A stretch of 31,761 nucleotides of DNA, taken from positions 1-31,761 of the forward strand of contig KN880695.1 of NCBI GenBank assembly GCA_000934385.1, read 5' to 3'. Position numbers and translations under genes: made by a program. This DNA comes from Cylindrobasidium torrendii FP15055 ss-10 (taxonomy: Eukaryota; Basidiomycota; Agaricomycetes; Agaricales; Physalacriaceae). Shown piece by piece: positions 1 through 8,583 of the stretch (the first letter of the stretch is position 1; each line of letters starts with the position of its first letter). The notes beneath the pieces were generated by a model that searched no databases, was not told the DNA's origin, and saw only the letters and a list, made by a program, of their open reading frames with translations.

Positions 1-436
1 CAACGCGAGAGCGGGTACTGCTGAACCATTGGCAGCGCGCACATACAAAACGGGTTGCCAAATAAGCGTGACTTATGCAGTCCGCCCTCGTTGCCACGGA
101 GTGGACAAACGGCGCAAACGAGTGAGTATCGCAGGACAGATCACTAGGCCGTGTGTATTGATTGAAACGGATCATTGACGGCGCAATGTTTGGCAAAGGC
201 CACTAGACAAGACAGAATACCGAGCCCAAGCCACGCGAAAACCACGTTGATTTCGTCCATATATGGTCATAAAAAAAAAGAGATGGTGTCCTGCAAGCAG
301 CCTAGAAACAATTAACGTTCCTACGTCACGGTTTGTTAACTTCGTTCCTACGTCACGGTTTGTTAATTTGCTCGCTGAGCTCAACAGCTTCCACGGCTGG
401 CAAACCCGAAACGATTGACGACTCGACGGTACGACA
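1..436. other. 5' intergenic stretch, no gene seen
   Basis: I see no convincing coding frame here. A 94-codon antisense frame (172-456) has no family resemblance and overlaps the start of the next gene. The stretch should hold the promoter of the + strand gene starting at 437; its clearest element is the tandem repeat at 316-366. Confidence 0.5.
316..366 (+). repeat. Two tandem copies of a 24-nt promoter unit with a TACGTCA (CRE-like) core
   Basis: The unit CGTTCCTACGTCACGGTTTG followed by TTAA occurs exactly at 316-339 and again at 343-366, a period of 27 nt. Each copy contains TACGTCA, the complement of TGACGTA, which resembles binding sites of CREB/ATF-type bZIP factors. The repeat lies 70-120 nt upstream of the start codon at 437. 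That it is a regulatory site is inference; the duplication itself is directly visible. Confidence 0.6.
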
Positions 437-2576
437 ATGGCGAGCGCCCCGGACATGCCTTATGGGCGACTGCGCCGACTGTATGGTGCTGCCCCTGGAC
501 TGGTAGACCCTAGTCAACCACAGCGATTACTTCACACTTCCGCCTCCAAACTTGCATTTGCGACTTTCGACGCCCGGACCGCTTCTTCCAAGGAAGACCT
601 AACCGATATCTCCAGGCTCAGACTTCAGGACGACCTTAACAACGCTAAACGAATCGTAATCGAGACAACCCCGCAAGGCGTCCCATTTTGGCGGTTTGTA
701 CCGCGAGCAAAGTGGGACGACGGCGTTACGGACGAAGGAGTATGGCCAAGATCCGTCGAGCTGAGCGGGGTGCGTCCCCGAATAGGCATACTAACTTCTG
801 CTAACCCTTGTGCAGGAGCTGGTCGAGATGGATCAAGACCAGTGGGACGTATACAAACTCGACCCATACTACGAATGTCGCGTCCGTCCCCGACCGGCGC
901 CCCCTCTCATAACTGCTGTTCTTCGCCAGCCCCCTCAGACGCCAGCACCGGCCACTGGGACGCGCAAACGCGCCATGGCCCCACCGACGCCGCCAGATTC
1001 TGCGCCAGGTCCCTCCGACACTGAGGCTGTATTTGGCTCAAGCGGAGAGGAAGAAGACGAGGTAGCGGACATGATTGTGGACGAAATGATGGTTGACCAG
1101 CCTGAGCCTCCCCTGGCTAATGCAAAGCCAGTTGCTGGTCCTAGTGTTATGCCCACCCCCCGCACCCAGCGCGTTCGCGAGGGCATTCTGCGAGAACGCG
1201 AACAACGACGCGCCAAAATCTCTCGTCGTACAGAGAAGATATCCAACCCACCGGTCAACTTCAACTTCGAAGAACATATCCCGCGTCCCCCACCGCCACC
1301 GCCCGACAACAAGCGCAATCGTGTGTATTTCATGATATTGAATTCAAACTACTAATCGTACTCTCAGTCGGAAATGTCAACGGCTGCCTGAAGACGCCAC
1401 CGGATACGCATTACACTGAGCGTATCGACACTGAACGCAATCCAATAATATGGGAAGCCAAAGGCAATACTAAGCGCAACCGAACCATGTCTCCTGGGGA
1501 GGCCCGACGCAAGATACAATCTAAACGGAGCGCCCGCGAACGTGCCAAGCTCCAGCGGTTGGCTGAGGAACGAGAGGCGCGCGTACGAGAGCGGGAACGG
1601 CTTTTCCAACAAGGCGGAATCACAGAAGCACAGCGCGCTCAGTCTCAGGGACCAGAAGCATCATCGTATACTCGGGCATGGACTGGTGCGCTTCTGACCT
1701 TCTATCTGATTCACAGACTAAACGATAATCCTGTAGAGCAACCAGATGAACCAGAGACTATCGTAGAAGAGGATGAAGATATCGAGGTGGAGGAAGATCG
1801 ACCACAGGGACGTGCCCAAACCGAGGCTCCTCAAGCATCGGGCTCCAGTGCGGCAGACAGTGACGAGCGCAACGACTCCATCGCAGAATCGATGCGGAAG
1901 CTGGCAGAGTTGGATCGCGACCGGCCACTCTGGGAAGAGGCTGCGCGCACTCGACAGGCGCGCGAGCGGGCCGAAGAAGAGGCCAATCGTGCTGCTGCAG
2001 AGGAAAGGCAGAAAGCAGAAGCTCGTCGTCGTGCAGAGGAGGCACTGCGGAAAGCTCGCGCGAAAGAGCAAGCTGCAGCCGCCAAAGACGAGGAGGCCCG
2101 TCGCAAGCGTGAAGAGCGCGCCCAGCATGTTAGGGCAGAACATTATCGCCAGATGCGATGGGTTCAGTGGAACGACACTGTGGCCGTCAACCGCTTTATA
2201 CAAACTGGCCAGCAGTTTGACAGAAGGGGATTCACGCTTGATGATCCCGTTACATTTGATTTAGTGCCATGGCCCATTCTGAAGAGGCCTCTTGGCCTTG
2301 GGGCAGAAGATATAGACTTTGCCAGCGTCGAGGAGTTTTTCAGGAGGCTTGAGCAACTCAGGCCTCACGATTATCGCACATTGCTCAAGCAGGCCCAAAT
2401 CCGGTTCCATCCTGACCGTTGGCGGGCAAAGAATGTGTACGGAAGTGTCGATGATGCTGAGAAGGATTGCATGGAGACTGGTAAGGCCTTTCTTTGCTAT
2501 GCTTTTGACCTGGACACTGACCGAATTTGTAGCTGTTACGACTGTCTCCCAGACTGTTACACAGTTGAGAGGATAG
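437..2576 (+). CDS. Charged coiled-coil protein with NFKBIL1-like C-terminus
   Basis: Four exons can be read: 437-769, 816-1320, 1368-2480 and 2533-2576, giving about 664 residues. A further in-frame 51-nt intron at 1666-1716 is possible and would remove the odd hydrophobic run AWTGALLTFYLIH. The N-terminal third is unrecognised. The middle has an acidic, proline-rich segment ending in a run of prolines, then a long Arg/Glu/Ala helix around 1900-2130, surely a coiled coil. The C-terminus contains LKQAQIRFHPDRW, a spacer and a final helix METAVTTVSQTVTQLRG, laid out like the end of NF-kappa-B inhibitor-like protein 1 (a helix with R-x-HPD-[RK] followed by a V-T-x-[LV]-S-Q helix). No ankyrin repeats are seen. 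The family link is inference; a J-domain relationship suggested by HPD is less likely. NFKBIL1 proteins are nuclear and linked to mRNA processing. The start is the first Met of the open frame, 70 nt after the CRE-like repeat. Confidence 0.7.
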
Positions 2577-2743
2577 GTCCTTGCTATTTGTATACATGCT
2601 AGAGTGTCGGAACATTGTCGTGTTGTGCTTTGAATATTCGAAGTATCTATGTCATTATGCATACGCCGCCTTCGCGTGGTTGTATCCCTAACTCTTATCA
2701 TATTTGTATCTTGGGTAGTTATTATGCTATGCATGTTATCGTC

Positions 2744-2773
2744 GAACGTTGAACGTTGAACGCGAACGTTGAA
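2744..2773 (+). repeat. Short GAACGTT tandem repeat in the 3' intergenic region
   Basis: GAACGTT occurs twice head to tail at 2744-2757, followed by GAACGC and another GAACGTTGAA. It lies between the convergent 3' ends of the NFKBIL1-like gene (2576) and A-long (3032). Otherwise this 455-nt gap shows no gene. The motif is self-complementary (AACGTT), so it may simply be simple-sequence expansion. Confidence 0.6.
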
Positions 2774-3031
2774 ATGTGAAGTCCCACTCTTGTTCTCTTC
2801 GCCTGCCTCCTGCCATCGTCATTTCTTCGCGGCTAGTATTCTCTTGTCACTGTCAAGTTTGTGAAACGCGAACGAGGGTTGGACGTTGTCACATCTTGCT
2901 TTTTTTAAGGAGGAGCCGTCGACATAGAGCCAGTGCAGCTATATTGTGAGCATAGAGAGTAAAGTGTGATGTATTGAGCAAGTTCATATTGTAGAGGAAC
3001 ACTCTAACCCAAGCAGTTCAAAGTGCATGTA

Positions 3032-5997
3032 TTAGTCCTTTGGTTTTGGAATGACCCCGAACTTTGTCAAGTGCTCAAGCACTTTCGCATATTTAACTTG
3101 CTTTTCTTCTGCTGTTGCTACCGGCGCGTCCAGCTGGGCGGGTGGTTTGCGAGACAAAGATAGAGCGGCACTCATACTGCCCTGTCTTCTTGCTATCCCT
3201 TGTGGTGATGCGGGAGCAAGCGTCGTGCGCGACGCTTGCTGTGATGCTGCATGCGTACTTGGTCCCAAATGTGCAGGCTGACTGGGACGCCCAACACTCA
3301 GCGTCTCGTTGGAAGAATGGACTGGTGCTCGAGGCCCGGCCGAGGGCCCTGCCCGACGAGGTAGACGTGCTTGAGGACGACGCCCGGGATTTTCTTGCGC
3401 ATTCTCGGACGCAGGGGGCACTTGCGTAGCTGCTGGCGAGTCTGGAGATGGGACACTGGTTGATGGCCCGGCAGCAGACGGCAGTGGAGAAGGCGCGAAC
3501 GAGGAGTTGAGAACACCACCATCTGCCCGATTAGGCAGGGGTGCTTGAGCTTCCTGCGAAATTTCGGGCGCTGCGGGCGCTTGCTTAGCCACTGGCGGTT
3601 CTGAAGATGGGATACTAGTCGACGGTCCGGCGATAGGTGCAACAGCTGGTCGCGGTGATCCCATTTTCAGTCTGGTAGGTTGTGCAGTTTGATTGGGTTT
3701 GGCTAACGACGTGAAAGGCTCGACTTGTGAGGGTGCCAGTACAATGGGACTTGGAGAATTCTGGGATATTGGGATCTGCTGAGCAAACGATCCAGGAGCC
3801 TGGATCGGCTGGGTGTTGTTAAATGCTGTTGCAGATGTCTGACTTGGCTGGGTATTGTTGACGATGGATACAAAAGGTTGCTGGCTCAGTTGTGTGCTAT
3901 CGAAGATTTGGGCGGGAGGCTGACTCGGCTGAGAGGCCGCCATTTCGACTTCGTTGTCCCAGGCTGGAGGAGCGGCAGGCGAAGAATGACTGGTAAGTAT
4001 GTTGTCCACGTCCATCGGTACGTCCTTCGTAGGCTGAGGGCCGAACACGACATGAGACATGCGTGCGTCTTCCATAACCACATCTTGAAAGGACGCTGCA
4101 GCTGTCGAACTAAGGACTGGGAAACCAAAGGCCGACTTGTTGAAGCCGATGGAAACTCGTGATAATGTTTGCGACGTGTGTGCCGTTGGCAGGATGTTAG
4201 GGCCGCGCCTTGGACGTATCACGGAGGGTGGTGATCCGATTGCAGAAACAGGCTATAGGGAATGAGTGACCTTGACTGAGTATTCTCAAAACACGCACCT
4301 GCTGTCTAGGAAGCGAAACTGGTTCACTATGAGGCGGCAGGGGAACAATGGTAGGCACTGCGTTGACCTGTGGTGCTTGTTTGGAGGTCGGGAGGGAACT
4401 TGTTAAAGTTGACTGTGTTACCTAACAACGCGTTAAACTATGTTGCACCATATGCGGGAAGTACTTGCCCGTATTTCAACGACAGGCGCGTCTGTCCTTG
4501 TGTTGGGCACAGAAATGTTCTTAGGCGGACGTTTGGCCTGGGGGGATCTATTTTCTCGCCGCCACTTCTCGTGTCGAGCCTCTTGAAGGCATTTCTTGCT
4601 TTGGGTGTATAGCGCCAAGTGACGCGAGTTTTCCCTCTGAGAGCTCTCAAGGCTTGTCTGGAGGGTACCAAGTCTAGTCTTCTCTTGTGTCTCGTCGGTA
4701 TTCGCCTTTTCCCGCAAAGCGTCCAGCTGGCGTTGTAGAGATATGCACTGGAATACAGACGTTAGGAATTATGAAATGAGGAAAGAAATGAGTAATCACA
4801 CCTCTAATTCTTTCTCCATAGCCTGCAATTTTGCCTAAAGTTCAGACTTCTGGGTAGAAAGCTCCGCATCCTCATCTTTGATATCCTGGGTGATGGTGAG
4901 AGGTCAAGCGAGGAACGCGATCAGTCGACACACAGTTGTTGCCGGCTTAGGCGATAACTGCCTCTTAAGCACTTCGCATTCGGCACGCATAGCGTCCCGA
5001 ACTTTAATGCTTTCTCCCACTTCCGCTGGCGACATCATCCTTTGCTTAGAATTGGAAATTTTCTTGATGGTGGCCGTAACCTCCTGCTACACGTTAGCAA
5101 GTCCTCGGAATCATCTGGAACTCGACGCACCTCCAGGTTGTTCAAATCGCATGGCGCATCATCGAACTCGTCGTCGGGGACGCCGTATTGTCCGATGGGC
5201 TTGACCTGCACTTCTTTGAGCGCGACTCCTCAAGTCAATAGATATTATGTACTGCTTGGATCATGTTGCTCATCGCTGTTTCCAGCAGGTAAATATAGCT
5301 GTCGCTGGGCGCATCCAGGAAAGGACTATAACTCGTACGAAGCTGGCCGGTCGAGCGTTGGTAAGACTCCTTCACCCTCTTGTAGAACTTCTCCTGCTGC
5401 TTGACATTGTGAATGTCTTGCTTTAGCGCGTACTTCATCTGGTCGATGTGCTCTCGTTGGCCTCTGACGCCCCTAGGGTTCTCCGCCCACAATTTCAACA
5501 GTCTCGCCTGGTGTGTTTGCTTATTCGCAACAGCAAGGGAATCTGTACGAAGTGACCTGGTCTTCTGTTGTAGCTCCCGAAGATCTTCTTCAAGGCTGGC
5601 GCAGTGGTCGAGCGTTTTGGCGGTGCTATGCTTGAAATCCATGACCGGTGACTGATAGGCGTTATACGAAGCATGGTTAGTTTTGCAGTAGCAAACGAAG
5701 GCCAAGTCGACACACCCGCCAGTGCACAGCGTCCCAGCGTGCGATCTTCTCCATGCTGTTGGGTGTAGGCTTCGACGTCCTCAACACTGCACGCAACAGA
5801 CAAAGGCTTCAACGTACCGAAATGGCCGCATGCAAGTAGAACTCCAGCGTGGAGCATACAAAATCGACAACAACAAATGAGGCGCGCGCAAGTGGTAGAG
5901 CGAAGCGAGGATAGACAACTGTAACGAAGACTGTGCAAACGGCAAGATACCAAAAGAAAGCTGCCCAGTCTTGGGCATTCATGATAAGGTCTCTCAT
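3032..5997 (-). CDS. A-long: membrane-anchored coiled-coil protein with P/S/T/Q-rich tail, in-frame TAG
   Basis: Nine exons, all joined in phase 0: 5997-5818, 5769-5716, 5651-5253, 5205-5131, 5083-4934, 4885-4802, 4747-4469, 4412-4299 and 4252-3032 (851 codons before the stop). Residues 1-60 are hydrophobic with one or two membrane helices (AAFFWYLAVCTVFVTVVYP, then FVVVDFVCSTLEFYL). Residues about 80-407 form a charged coiled coil (LEEDLRELQQKTRSLRTD, LRTSYSPFLDAPSDSYIYLL). About 440 residues of Pro/Ser/Thr/Gln-rich low complexity follow, with repeated NNTQPSQ-type motifs and an internal duplication. Codon 303 is TAG (4837-4835) inside the coiled coil. The eighth intron starts GC rather than GT. 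The gene is paralogous to B-long (18362-20903) and lies downstream of A-short on the same strand. I do not recognise the family; a membrane-tethered scaffold is only a guess. The start was chosen because MRDLIMNAQD aligns with the MAPTMDARD start of B-long. Confidence 0.7.
3395..3631 (-). repeat. Internal duplication in the A-long tail
   Basis: Two protein blocks in the last exon match: 3631-3545 encodes IAGPSTSIPSSEPPVAKQ and onward, and 3472-3395 encodes AGPSTSVPSPDSPAATQ and onward. They share the order AGPSTS-[IV]-PS-x(2)-[PS]-P-x-A-x-Q-x-P-x-A-x-E. The copies are about 160 nt apart. This is typical of expansion in a disordered tail. Confidence 0.6.
4413..4468 (-). other. GC-AG intron in A-long (intron 8 of 8 is next; this is intron 7)
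   Basis: This is the seventh of the eight introns. The exon ends ...GTT GAA ATA CGG and the intron begins GCAAGT, ending ACACAG 56 nt later; the next exon reads TCA ACT TTA ACA AGT. A GT donor 4 nt downstream (GTACTT) would put the following exon out of frame with every acceptor I tried. GCAAGT is the classic form of the rare GC donor class. Confidence 0.6.
4835..4837 (-). other. In-frame TAG in exon 6 of A-long
   Basis: The exon reads ...AAG TCT GAA CTT TAG GCA AAA TTG CAG... . The flanking residues QKSEL and AKLQAMEKELE form one continuous heptad pattern and align without gaps to DVLKSEVASLEAKIRTLSIQ of B-long, where the position is Glu. The TAG is also a plausible 3' splice site, since CTGAACTTTAG has a branch-like CTGAAC. 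Use of it would keep the reading frame and extend the upstream intron from 48 to 99 nt (4933-4835). Confidence 0.65.
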
Positions 5998-6485
5998 GGT
6001 GGAGGGAAAGCAAGAAATGGTGGCTGGCTTTTGCGCCCCCGGACAGCGCTCACCAACAACAAAGAAAGCGAAACCCGGGGTTCATGCAGGCAAACCTCGT
6101 GGAGAACAAAAGAATAGTCTCGGAAGTCGGCTGGCATGTACACGTCTTCTGTAACCATGTAAGAAAGAGAAGTCTTCACTGTTCAATACGTTTCGTCCTT
6201 GCCCAAATGCCAAGTGCCACGCTTGCGGGCCAATCTAAAGTACGAGCGCCGGATCGCACTGGGCTAAGATTGTGCGAGAAAATCCACAAAATTCCCTTCG
6301 AGTAAAGTAAGGTATGTATATATACTACTGTAAGTAAATGTAAGTACGTTGGTGAGAGGGAAACAAAGAGATATCCAAATTTTCTACAAATACACTGGTT
6401 GTTGTTACTGTAACTCCGCTTTCGAGAGCCTGTCGTGTCTCATCAGCAGTTTGCAGGATAATGACAGCACGAAAAGAACTTACGT
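5998..6485. other. Intergenic region between A-short and A-long, no gene seen
   Basis: This is 488 nt between the 3' end of A-short (6486) and the start of A-long (5997), both on the - strand. It should hold the A-long promoter. Short frames exist on both strands, but none has a family resemblance or a credible splice partner. Confidence 0.4.
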
Positions 6486-7709
6486 TTATGTCTTCTCAGT
6501 CTTCGGCCACAGGACGTCCGTGAGGGGCAAAAGCAGATATGTCTCCTCAGATAGTATGACTTTGCGGGGCTTGATAGTGACAGGGTTGGCTCTGTTCTGG
6601 TGCATGACTTGTATGGCCTTGGGCAGCAACGGTTTTCGCTGAATCTGAGGCTTGTTCCGGTCGAGCCAAGAGTAGTCTGGAAGACCAGTATAGCAATTGG
6701 TCTACACGGTGCGCTTGTCAAACGAAGCAAGCAAACAGTAAAAGCAAAACACACGACAACAGGCTGGGTCGCCATCCCCTTCTGGATATACTCCCATTGC
6801 TTGAGATTCACCAGGCGATGGATCTGGTTGATGCAGTTCACAGCCATCCTCGTGCCGGCGTTGGCGGCATTCCTTTGTAGTTTCGCAACGTCGCGGTCGC
6901 TTTTCATAATCTTGATCTTCTCAAGGTGCTCGTACTTCAAGGACGTTTGAATCGTTGCCAGCTCCTCGAGCGCCAGGCGTGTCTCCTCTCGGATTTGATG
7001 CAAAGTACTCCGCGTCTCCTCGATGAACATGTTGAGGTTCTTTTGCGACGGGCGGTCAGCAAGTGCTGCCTGGAGAGTGCGAATCTTCGCCGCATTGGCC
7101 ATCCGCTGCGAGTTCGCTGCGGTCTCGATCTCCCGGGACACCTTGAGCTGGCGCTCGAGTTCTTCCCTTGTCTTTAGAAGTTCAGTGTCGTTCTCGCGCT
7201 GTTCTTTGAAAGCTATCAGGGCATCCTCGTATTTTGCAAGACTGCCACGAAAGCGGATGTTCTGTCTCTCGCTCTGATCGAGGCGTATCTCAGCATATTC
7301 AAGCGCCCGACGCGTCTGGAAGGGCAAGACCAAATCAGTTGGACTTATTCACACCAAGGCAGGACCAAGAAGACGGACCTTGTCGGCAGGTATGCGCCTC
7401 CCTTTGGGCCAATTCTCTGGTTCGGGGCATTTCGAGCGGGGGATGAAGCCTGTGCAATGCTGTTCGGGGTCGGATAATTCCCTTGTTCATGGTTCAGCAC
7501 GACGAATCAAAGGAAGGAATGGGGACGCCGCACTCTGAGATTTTGGGGGCGCAAGGCTCATCCGACTGAGTATTGTTAGGGAATACGGGGCAAACACCAA
7601 TGTGGTATACGGCGATGAGAGTGAAGGCGTTTGCAAGGTGAGCCATGAAGAGTCCGAATATGGCGCTCATGATGCCGTAGAGCATCTCGGGCATGGCCAT
7701 GGCCTTCAT
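6486..7709 (-). CDS. A-short: membrane-anchored coiled-coil protein
   Basis: Model: exons 7709-7534, 7481-7379, 7315-about 6751 and 6676-6486, roughly 344 residues. Residues 1-42 hold one membrane helix (AIFGLFMAHLANAFTLIAVY). A Cys/Trp/Pro motif follows across the first junctions (FIPRSKCPEPENWPKGRRIP), then a coiled coil from about residue 95 (RRALEYAEIRLDQSERQNIR, ALADRPSQKNLNMFIEETRS). The last exon is read in the frame with strong G/C third-position bias (DYSWLDRNKPQIQRKPLLPK). Its upstream donor is weak and unresolved: GTTTTG at 6750 or GTTTGA further downstream keep phase. The protein aligns over the helix, the KCPE-NW-x-R-x-IPAD motif and the coil with B-short (16688-17779). The start could be an inner Met, since MLYGIMSAIF aligns best with B-short. 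The second intron (7378-7316) could also use a donor 24 nt downstream. The family is not recognised. Confidence 0.65.
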
Positions 7710-8162
7710 TCTTGAACTTGTTGGATGCGTGCAGTGATGTGAGCGGCAGTGGTGAGGGAAGGAAGGAAGGAGCAGGACAAAAGAAGACCTCCAGCCACAA
7801 AAAGTGTGATGGTAACTGAAGCGGTTACCGTGCCCGTGAGAACAATGTTAAGCCTAAGGCAATGCGTCTAACACAGGGTAACAATCCGTGGATAATAGAC
7901 TAGGCGTCCAAGCATGGTGTGGACATGCACATATTCGAGAAGCGAAGTTTGACCAAAGCATGAGAGTGGAAATAGTTTGCATCGGGGCAGTTCAGTGTTC
8001 AACGTTCAGCGGTGCCGGTGAAGTCTGAGGTCATCATTCGCGGGGCGACGTCGTTGATTACTGGATGATGGCACAAAGGGATTCTTGAATGTTCAGGTCG
8101 ATTCGAAGCTCAAGCTACAGATTTAAAAGTACACATATTGTGCACACCTTCCCAGAAGTGAT
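7710..8162. other. Intergenic region, no gene seen
   Basis: This is about 450 nt upstream of A-short and downstream of the small basic gene at 8163-8488. No coding frame is convincing. It contains short GGAAGGAAGGAAGG and AACGTT-type elements (TTCAACGTTCA at 7998-8008) but no clear larger repeat. Confidence 0.4.
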
Positions 8163-8488
8163 TCAAAGCCCTGCGAAGACCGAGGAAAGCTCAGTAGCAG
8201 CTGTATCTGAATGTGGCGCCGGCTGCTGGAGTATTGGTAGGCGTTGATGAGCTCCTTGGGCAGTCTAAAATATCGGTGCAAGTCAGCTCAATCGTCGCCT
8301 TTCGATATGGAAAACCGTACGTTTTGCATGATTAGTAGAGCAGTCTGGTCGAGGTCCTCACGGAGTTTCTCATTTCGGTGCTTGGTAGACGCCTTCAAAT
8401 GGTGCTTCTTGACAGCATTTTTCGCCGGTTGCTGTTTTGCCTGTCCTTTCCTTTTGATCCCTTTTCCAATCTGCTTGGGCTTGCTCAT
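8163..8488 (-). CDS. Small Lys/Gln-rich basic protein, possibly nucleolar
   Basis: Exon 1 (8488-8321) encodes 56 residues starting MSKPKQIGKGIKRKGQAKQQ, very rich in Lys, Gln and His, then a helix (HRNEKLREDLDQTALLIMQN). A GTACGG donor at 8320 and a TTTTAG acceptor at 8265 (56-nt intron) lead to 8264-8163, for 89 residues in total. A second frame after the same acceptor (LPKELINAYQYSSSRRHIQI) has better third-position G/C but needs a weaker donor, so the C-terminus is uncertain. The composition resembles small nucleolar or ribosome-biogenesis proteins, but I recognise no family. Its start is only 95 nt from the YSH1 start on the opposite strand, which implies a shared bidirectional promoter. 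Confidence 0.5.
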
Positions 8489-8583
8489 CGCGCAGAGATG
8501 GGATTACAAGGTCAAAATGTATTTTGCAATGACCCCGATCGTGTTTGGCGCTGTAATAAGGTTGGCTTCCGACGACGACGACG

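Noticed and set aside
1718..2203. 161-codon - strand frame with hydrophobic runs
   Set aside because: It is the antisense of the Arg/Glu/Ala-rich coiled coil of the NFKBIL1-like gene; apparent Leu/Phe/Cys runs come from complementing those codons.
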